This document shows positions 57,483 to 64,000 of a DNA stretch of 64,000 bases, piece by piece. The DNA lies in assembly GCA_027596075.1 (NCBI GenBank), contig JADGJC010000172.1:2918-66917 (forward strand), read 5' to 3'. Under the pieces are notes generated by a model that saw only the letters and a program-made list of their open reading frames with translations, had not been told where the DNA came from and searched no databases. Both the position numbers and the translations under genes were made by a program. The number at the start of each line of letters is the position of its first letter. The stretch's first letter is position 1. The stretch comes from Rhizophlyctis rosea. Its lineage: Eukaryota; Chytridiomycota; Chytridiomycetes; Rhizophlyctidales; Rhizophlyctidaceae.

Positions 57483-60091
57483 ATGTTACTTATACGAAAG
57501 GGGACAACGCCGGGAGAAATGGTTGCAGTTGGGGCGGACCATGTGCCGGAAACGATAGTAACGCTCAGACAGCTTCGAGACTATCTCCAGGGTCGCGGTT
57601 TGTTGTAAAAAGAGGACCAATTCATATTCAAGGTGCCGACCAGAGAGGAGAAGGCTGTCCCAGCCGAACCGAAAAACGCCAAAGAGGTTAAAGGGAAGAA
57701 GAGCTGGCCAGTCGTACACCAGGCTGAGGAGGGTTGGAACTGGAACGAACTTATATCCGGGGTGAATTTGGCCGATTTTGAATCATGATCATACGTTTTT
57801 GGTAATCAATTCCATGCAGGATACCATCGACATCTTAGATGTGCCCCCCAAGAAAGAGCCACTTCATGAGAGCGTTTCAAAACTATCAGAGGTAATATGA
57901 TCCACCAAAGAGTACACATTGTATGTGCCTCATACCCACTCCTCCACTAGAAACCTAAACTATTGTCGACCGCCGGTTCTCACAAAACCCTCAGTGCTGC
58001 TCCCTTGACGATCCCGCACGAGCATCACCGTCATCCGCACAAGGTCGCAACGCAATGGAGCTCAGCATGGAAGAGTGGGATTACCTCATGGATGCGGCAG
58101 GGTTGTACAAGGGCACCATCGTCGGCGAAGATGGTGTTTCCCGGCCCGGTGGACCACCAGTGATAGAGCGACCACCGGCGAAACCATGCTTCACCCTATG
58201 GGATAATGCAGAGGTTGAGGTCGTCACCACGCACTCAGAGCAAGAACGCCGAAACGTCTGCCATGGGTACAAGCAGAATTCCCCTTCATCCACAAACATT
58301 CCATTTGTATCGTTTGCTTGAGACGCCTCTACGCAGAATGTGAAGGAGGATACCAAAAGCGAGTCGAGGATCCATTGCAACGCACTCTACAAATTCCTCC
58401 GCGTCACAGTGTATTTCGGTAAAGATGATCGGAGACCATCCGAGAAGTTCCAGAATGCTATAGATTCGGCTTTGGCCCACCCTGAACGTCAGCAGCAGCT
58501 AGAAGCGGTGTCACAAGTGCTGGACGAGTTCGGGCATTTGTTTTCGACCGAAGTGCAGCTTGGTGGGATGCTCACAACAACAAAGGAAACGGTGATAAAA
58601 AGTGTGGCGGAACAGAAAAAAGTGGAGGACTCGCTCCGTGTCGGGTTCGACTTCTCGAACTCTGTAGCGAAGCTTGGAACCGGGATACAATGCGGTTCGG
58701 TGGAAGAACTTACAGAGTCGGAGCAGTCGGCGGAGAAGCGAGCTACGTTCAAAGCCAAGGTCAGTGGGTCCTTCACTCAATTTCAAGTGTGAGATCCTCC
58801 TGACGTTCAACTTTCAGGGCGGAAACACTCTCCTCGTCACGAATGTGAATGATTGGATTCCGACGGTCGGAGATTACCGCAATTGGCGAGTCATCGGCAC
58901 CGTGTCCCAAATTCCAACCTACCACCTGCTGGATCCGGAGAGAGTCGCCACGATCGACAGCTTATTGGAGGCAAATACAAATGCTGATGCAGCAACAACC
59001 TCCACAGCAATTTTGCCTCCGAGTGAAAGTGCTGAAGGCATGTCAAGAAAGCTCTTTGAGGGCTGGTTAGTATGTTTGTGACCTTCGTCTGCAAAATTAT
59101 CCTCTTACCAAGTCTTATAGTACGATCGTATCTGGGTTTGAGGATGGCACTGCCGGGGTATGGGACGTGGTCACCGGCTCTCTTCGTAAACCTCTTGATG
59201 GACATACGAAAACTCTCAATTCGGTGGCAATCAGCTCGAACGGAAAGATTATCGTGACGGGTTTTATCGATGGGACGGCTAAGGTTTGGGACACGGCTAC
59301 GGGCAAGTTGCTGAAGACGCTGAAAGGGCACCGTGATGCTATCACATCTGTGGCGGTTGACGGTAATGGTAAGCATGTCATGACCGGATCTTATGACCAT
59401 ACAGCAAAAGTGTGGGATTTAGCAACTGGGAAGCTGGTACGGACGCTGAAGCAAGAACAAGGGAAATACACGCTCGTGGCTATCAGTACCAATGGGTTGC
59501 ATCTAGTAACATGTTCGGGGGATTGGACCAGTGCCGTTGGGATAGTGAAGTTGTGTGATTTGGTTACCGGACGTGTTGTGAGGACACTTGAAGGACCCTC
59601 ACTTTCAGTGGTGTCGGTGGCTATCAGCGGCAACGGGAAAGTTTGTTGCAGCGGGTTCTTTGAAAGGGGACGTCATGGTATGGTTCAGGAGTTCCGGAAG
59701 ACTTGTACGATCATTCTCGGGGCACATGAGCAGTATCATATCCGTTGCCATCTCAACAGACGGAACGCGCATCGCCACAGGGTCGCTCGATGGAACGGCT
59801 AAGCTGTGGAACATGGCTCGCGGCCCTGAACCCAAAGCACTTGTAGAAACTGGAAGTGCCACTGAGGACAAGCAAGCTTTTGAAAACCTCCTGAAGACAT
59901 TCTTAGTGCACGAGAGTGGGGTGTCATCAGTGGCCATCAGCGGGGACGGAACGCACGTCGTAACGGGCTCGCAGGATGGGGTGACCAACATCTGGGACGC
60001 AATCACAGGGACTCTCGTGAAGTCTGTATTTGCGGATAGGGGCGCCGTCTATTCGGTTGCAGTTGCTAGTTGTCCGTCAGGTTCTGGCTAA
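57483..60091 (+). pseudogene. Ubiquitin-like / MACPF-like / WD40 gene, interrupted
   Basis: Parts in order: ubiquitin-like N-terminus (ETIVTLRQLRDYLQGRG) from the ATG at 57483; a linker with probable introns (acceptors near 57827 and 57949); a conserved region (MEEWDYLMDAAGLYKG) from 58055; a MACPF-like domain (FGHLFSTEVQLGG; DYRNWRVIGTV), the type common in early-diverging fungi; and about seven WD40 repeats from 59121 (AKVWDTATGK, AKVWDLATGK, AKLWNMARG). Introns at 58760-58817 (phase 0) and 59066-59120 join well. Breaks: TAA at 57606 where the family context expects sense; TGA at 58319, avoidable only by a weak GTCTGC donor near 58256; and a one-base shift near 59640 inside WD repeat four. 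MACPF-type domains can form membrane pores, but the role of this fungal subfamily is unknown. Either a young pseudogene or sequence errors. Confidence 0.68.
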
Positions 60092-60239
60092 CAACGGCGT
60101 AGAGAAGAATGCGAGAGGAATAGCAGGGGTTGACTTCAATATCCAGACATATAATTAATCATTTTGAGCGGCGTAAAATAGGATTGACGAGGCTTGCGGA
60201 TACACACCTCTGGAAACCAGCCATTAGTAAAGAAAAGCG

Positions 60240-60660
60240 CTGCTACAGCAATGGAGCAGTCTTGCTACAGCGCTGTCAACAGGCCATACCCAACACTGCT
60301 TGCAGCGTGACGCCGCATGCAGCGCTGCTCAACATGCCTGCCACAGCGCTGTCAGCAGTGCTGCTGCATTGCACTGAAAATGCAAAAAGAGGGTGGAGGG
60401 GATTTGAACCTGAGCCACTGAGCTCAAATTCCGGTGCCACTTCCTCTCTACCAACACGACCAACTGAAATGTCAGCAAGCTTGGTTGCAACAGTGCCTCA
60501 AACTAAAAGCAGTGCTGCAGCAGCGCTGCTGAGGGCAGCGCTGGAACAGAACCTTCTAACAGCGCTGCTAACAGCACTGCATGCAGCTAGAACATACAGC
60601 ACTGTCAGTGGGTGCTGTTGCAGCGCCGGCAATGTTTCAACACTGCTGGCAGCGCCCCGT
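60240..60660. repeat. CAGCGCTG-rich repeat block flanking a tRNA-like element
   Basis: CAGCGCTG, GCAGTGCTG and variants occur more than a dozen times on both sides of 60396-60478, and GCGCTG stands near both outer ends in opposite orientation. The palindromic unit could fold extensively. A related motif (CAGCATTGCACTGC) borders the MITE at about 16687. Confidence 0.65.
60396..60478 (-). repeat. tRNA-like (SINE-type) sequence
   Basis: On the minus strand GGTTCAAATCC is a perfect polymerase III B box. About 50 bases upstream, CAGTTGGTCGTGTTGGTAGAG resembles a tRNA D arm (A box). GAGC..GCTC before the B box resembles a long variable arm as in Leu or Ser tRNA. The acceptor and T stems do not pair, so it is not a working tRNA. 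A tRNA-derived short interspersed element is the likely origin. Confidence 0.4.
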
Positions 60661-62817
60661 GATTTCCGGAGGCAAGGTAAATCACAAGAAACACGCAGCT
60701 GCTTTGCGAAAACAATCAAGCGGAGGAAGGGAGTCCCTCACCATGTGACCAACGAGGGCTGGTAAATACCGTAACCCATTATGCGCCTGCTCGTGATTCG
60801 AAATCAATTGCCAATGATTGGATTGATGACTCATGAACATCGAATGAGCATCTCCCGACACGCGTTTATCACTTGTGCGGCTTTCTATATGTCTCAGAAA
60901 CTTGGGCCCCAAAGATTGCTCAATTTCAAACAAATCATTCTTCCACCCATATTTGGTTTGAATTGAGGATCTCCCACGTGCATGAAAGTAATCGGCAGGA
61001 GGACGTGCAAGAAGAGACAGAGATGAGCCCCACTGAAACATATTGCATAAGTCCCTTGGTTATGTGACATCTAAGCCGAGCGCATGGATTGGGATTGCGA
61101 GTCACTCCTGACATTGCACCTCGAACTCAGTCCGTCCCCTTGAACACGGAGAGGGGCTGCACTTAGCCAGCTTCTGTACTTAAAACGCCAATGGACGTCG
61201 AGATCTTCTAGGTTTTAACACATGAGTAGCGGCATGAGGAAGGTAACCCAAAAAAGAGAGCCGGAGGAGAGCACAACAACTGACGATAACAAACCCGCGT
61301 TTGAGAGGTTCCTGCCAAGATTTTTGGGTTTCCATTTGCGAAGGGTTAGACAGCTAACACGACGTCACGATGCCAGTGCAAAGCTGTCCCGTTAGCAACG
61401 CTTCAGGCCTCTCATTACATGGGTGGATGGAAGGACGGGATTTGACTGCTGCTTTTCCATGTGGACGAGGCGAAGTTGAAATAGGCGGAACCAGAACAGA
61501 CTACACCAGGGAGTCTGCACCACCATATCATATGATGTCTTATGAGCAACCATGTTCGCCATGCCGAAGAACGTGCACTCCCTTATACGATGATAGGAAC
61601 CCTTCACAGTGCTCTGTTTTTTTAGCACATCATTTTTGAAACAGAAAAAACAGAAAAATTAAAGACACTTGGGGTAGCCGAAGTAGACGTGTGATTTTCA
61701 TGCACAACGACCGCATCAACAAGCTCCAGCCGAGGAACCTTAACATCATGTGCCGGTTGTCATTTGTATGAAACATACTATACATCATTAAGTTGACGTG
61801 CGGAGTGGAAGAAAAAGAAGGAAGGACATAAAAGACCGTTTAATGTGTCGGCAGTCTTCGTGACGATTCTCCTCTGACTGGAGACGAGAAATTTTGGGGA
61901 TGCAGGAGGGCACTTTGGCAAGTTTGGAACAGAAAACCCAAACGCGAGTAACCGATGAACTTGAATGGAATACCTGTGTAGCGTGTTGACGCTTCTCAAG
62001 CTCACCTAAGAGACTCGTGCTCCATGCCGACAGCGCTCATTCCAACAGGAGCCCTTCATTCTTTTTCGTTGTCGCCATGCACAGTTTCCTATCATCAACC
62101 ATGTCAACCAGAAGTGTTCGTCGTTCAGCACCCATAGGAGGATGTCACATGGGTGTAAATTCTAACCTGTGCACCATTTCATCTAGCACAGACCTTCCAG
62201 AAGAGTGAAGCTTCCAAATCCTACAAAGACCATCAGGTCAGAAAAAGGGACCATTACGAAGGAACGGGAATGTGACATGACACAGGACTTTGAGATCCGC
62301 TGGGACATCTGCCGGCGAACAGACGCACTTTCATTGCGCTCAAGGGCCTTACCACCAACGTACAGCATCCTATTGACCGCCGTAAAACCATAACGGGGTT
62401 GGCACAGACAACAAAAAAATCAAGCGAAAAATCCCCCAATATTGCTGCGGACAAACCTCCTAGCCAACCACTGCCTCGACTTGATCTCAAACAACAGAAT
62501 CAGCAAATAATACAAACCCGGGAGCCGTTGTACCTCATGCAGTGGGCTTTCGCCATGTTGCCATCGGAACAACTTCTGGAGGATCAGCAATGGGCAAGGA
62601 AATTTACGCCTGCCCTCTCCGCTTTGAAAGAGGTGTTGTCGTAATGGGGTTGGACAGGAGACGTTCGTTGGGGGACAGAGTTGAGTGTTTCCTGCCCTCC
62701 ACAGCCATGTGCTTCTTACGGTATCATTAGCAACAATTCATCGAGGCGGAAACAACGTGCCAACCTCACCTATTACGGGCGAGACAAGATTGCGCGCAAG
62801 GACAGGACGGAATAGGA

Positions 62818-62841
62818 GGCGGCGGCGGCGGCGGTGGTGGT
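62818..62841. repeat. GGC/GGT microsatellite
   Basis: A run of GGC triplets passes into GGT triplets, about 24 bp, outside any supported gene. Confidence 0.85.
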
Positions 62842-63090
62842 GATATAGGACGGGTTGGTCGGGATCCTGAGGGGTACTGTAGTGAATAGGAGAGACAGAC
62901 AGTGGATAGTACAGAACTGTGTAGACGTGCTTGTGATACTGTTGGCAATAGACAACGTTGAAGGAATTCATGGTAATGCAAAGAGGGGGTGAAAATGCAC
63001 ATTGGGGAAGAGGTCAAAAAAGCAACCAGCACATGCGTAAGTTGCGTAGGAACACAACGCCTTCTTTAGGTGTCAAACCGACAACGGATT

Positions 63091-63110
63091 CAGTTGCAGG
63101 CCTGCAACTG
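63091..63110. repeat. Perfect 20-bp palindrome
   Basis: CAGTTGCAGGCCTGCAACTG reads the same on both strands. It could be a dimeric protein binding site or a cruciform; no gene lies within 2 kb with confidence. Confidence 0.8.
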
Positions 63111-64000
63111 AGAAGTTAGGGGCGAAAAGGTACCGGTTCGCAACTATTTTAGTTGTGGATCCTGACATTTGGCCGAAGATGTCGATTCCGCAACTTTCTT
63201 GACTAGTGGCACAGTTTGTGATGTCACTTACCTCTCTCAAGATGGCTGGCTTGCTAGCAAGGGATGCTGCACATGGCGTCAATAGCTTTTCTTTTGCCCA
63301 AAAAGGAGTATGTCAATCCGAAATTGCCAAAGGGCGAACGAATACATACACAGCCCATCGCCCTGAATAAGATTACACTGCTGCATTCTGGGTTTCGCAA
63401 TCTCCGACTTTCCCCAGCTCCTCCTCTGGCGTCACTACAACCCTTGAGATTGCCCCTCAATGGTTACTTGATGCCCTACGCTGCTCCCGAAAGTTCTGTG
63501 CTCGCTTTGGTATGGATATCAGAGTCCACATCATGGTCTCTTGTAATCTGGCAGCGCATTTTTTTGTGCTGTTTTTTGCCCCAACGCGGGGCGCTTGGTC
63601 TGTCGAGGAGATGTAAAAAAATGACCAATTTGACAATCAGACCATCGACGACGGGAGATTGTTGACCACCACATCAGCGATGCCCTATGGTGAGCTCCCC
63701 TTCCACATATTTGAGATGAATGTGAGCGAGTTGCGACGTGGAATGCATGGGGCCAGCGGGGGTGGGCAGTGCTGGAAGGAAGAGTGTCAAACCTTGCTGA
63801 CAGAAGCACACCACGTGACTCTGGCAGTGATTGGATGGATGATTGATGGGGTGGGCATGGGTGGTGGCTATTGATGGTGTCACAATCATACAGTCACACA
63901 ACCATACATACACTCTCCCCCATCAAGTGGACACTCATTCACTTTCCCACACTTCCATCTTGTTCACATCGTCCACCAGATCGAACGTTCTCCATAGCAC

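Larger units (their letters stand above)
60661..64000. other. Gene-poor end of the window
   Basis: Short unsupported open frames only. It contains a (GGC)n/(GGT)n microsatellite at about 62818-62841 and a 20-bp perfect palindrome at 63091-63110. The longest frames (63264-63665 and 62399-62644) lack domain resemblance. Confidence 0.45.

Noticed and set aside
60396..60478. Functional tRNA on the minus strand
   Set aside because: B box is perfect but the acceptor and T stems do not pair, so it is a tRNA-like repeat instead.
63264..63665. 133-codon plus-strand open frame
   Set aside because: Lacks family resemblance and supporting splice or promoter signals.
1..64000. CRISPR array, bacterial operons or Shine-Dalgarno sites
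   Set aside because: The window is eukaryotic with spliceosomal introns; no regularly spaced direct repeats of that type were seen.

Overview
This is a nuclear fungal window. Genes carry short spliceosomal introns (about 45 to 450 bp, GT..AG, some with a TGCTAAC-type branch site), and the trifunctional histidine enzyme has the fungal HIS4 layout. An SH3-containing DOCK exchange factor, a MACPF-like protein joined to WD40 repeats and a Kunitz domain together suggest an early-diverging lineage (chytrid-like or another non-Dikarya fungus). That placement is inference; no species is named. One assembly gap of 10 N lies at 12704-12713.

Layout. 1-1630: C-rich minisatellite and an uncertain acidic minus-strand gene. 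1630-6643: 13-exon ADP1-like ABCG transporter. 7044-7505: small basic minus-strand protein. 8273-16242: very large minus-strand DOCK protein crossed by the gap. 16736-17168: MITE-like element with 12-bp terminal inverted repeats. 17390-18804: F-box/ankyrin gene whose first intron is almost pure purine. 19.5-21.4 kb: degenerate cysteine-rich exon-like repeats. 21740-22894: secreted Kunitz plus cysteine-rich-repeat protein. 22.9-29.2 kb: gene-poor. 29268-30632: low-complexity protein. 33071-33975: frameshifted F-box gene. 34708-34790: tRNA-Leu(AAG). 34.8-41.1 kb: gene-poor. 41164-44153: HIS4, with a Gcn4-type site upstream. 44.2-46.3 kb: weak minus-strand candidates. 47045-47256: decayed copy of the last HIS4 exon. 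49130-50476: MDR-family reductase, minus. 51192-52328: membrane protein with a C-terminal SAM domain. 53675-54469: secreted cutinase-family (CE5) esterase, minus. 56388-56726: B-box/F-box fragment. 57483-60091: ubiquitin-like/MACPF-like/WD40 gene broken by two stops and a frameshift. 60.2-64 kb: CAGCGCTG-rich repeats around a tRNA-like element, then gene-poor sequence.

The genes do not form one pathway. Housekeeping genes (HIS4, ABCG transporter, DOCK) alternate with gene-poor, more A+T-rich stretches that hold secreted proteins, F-box genes, repeats and pseudogenes. The most unusual points are: related repeat elements inside introns of two unrelated genes (HIS4 and ABCG); the MACPF-like/WD40 architecture; tandem exon duplication in the Kunitz gene; and a recurring shift from C-rich to G-rich sense strand along long exons.
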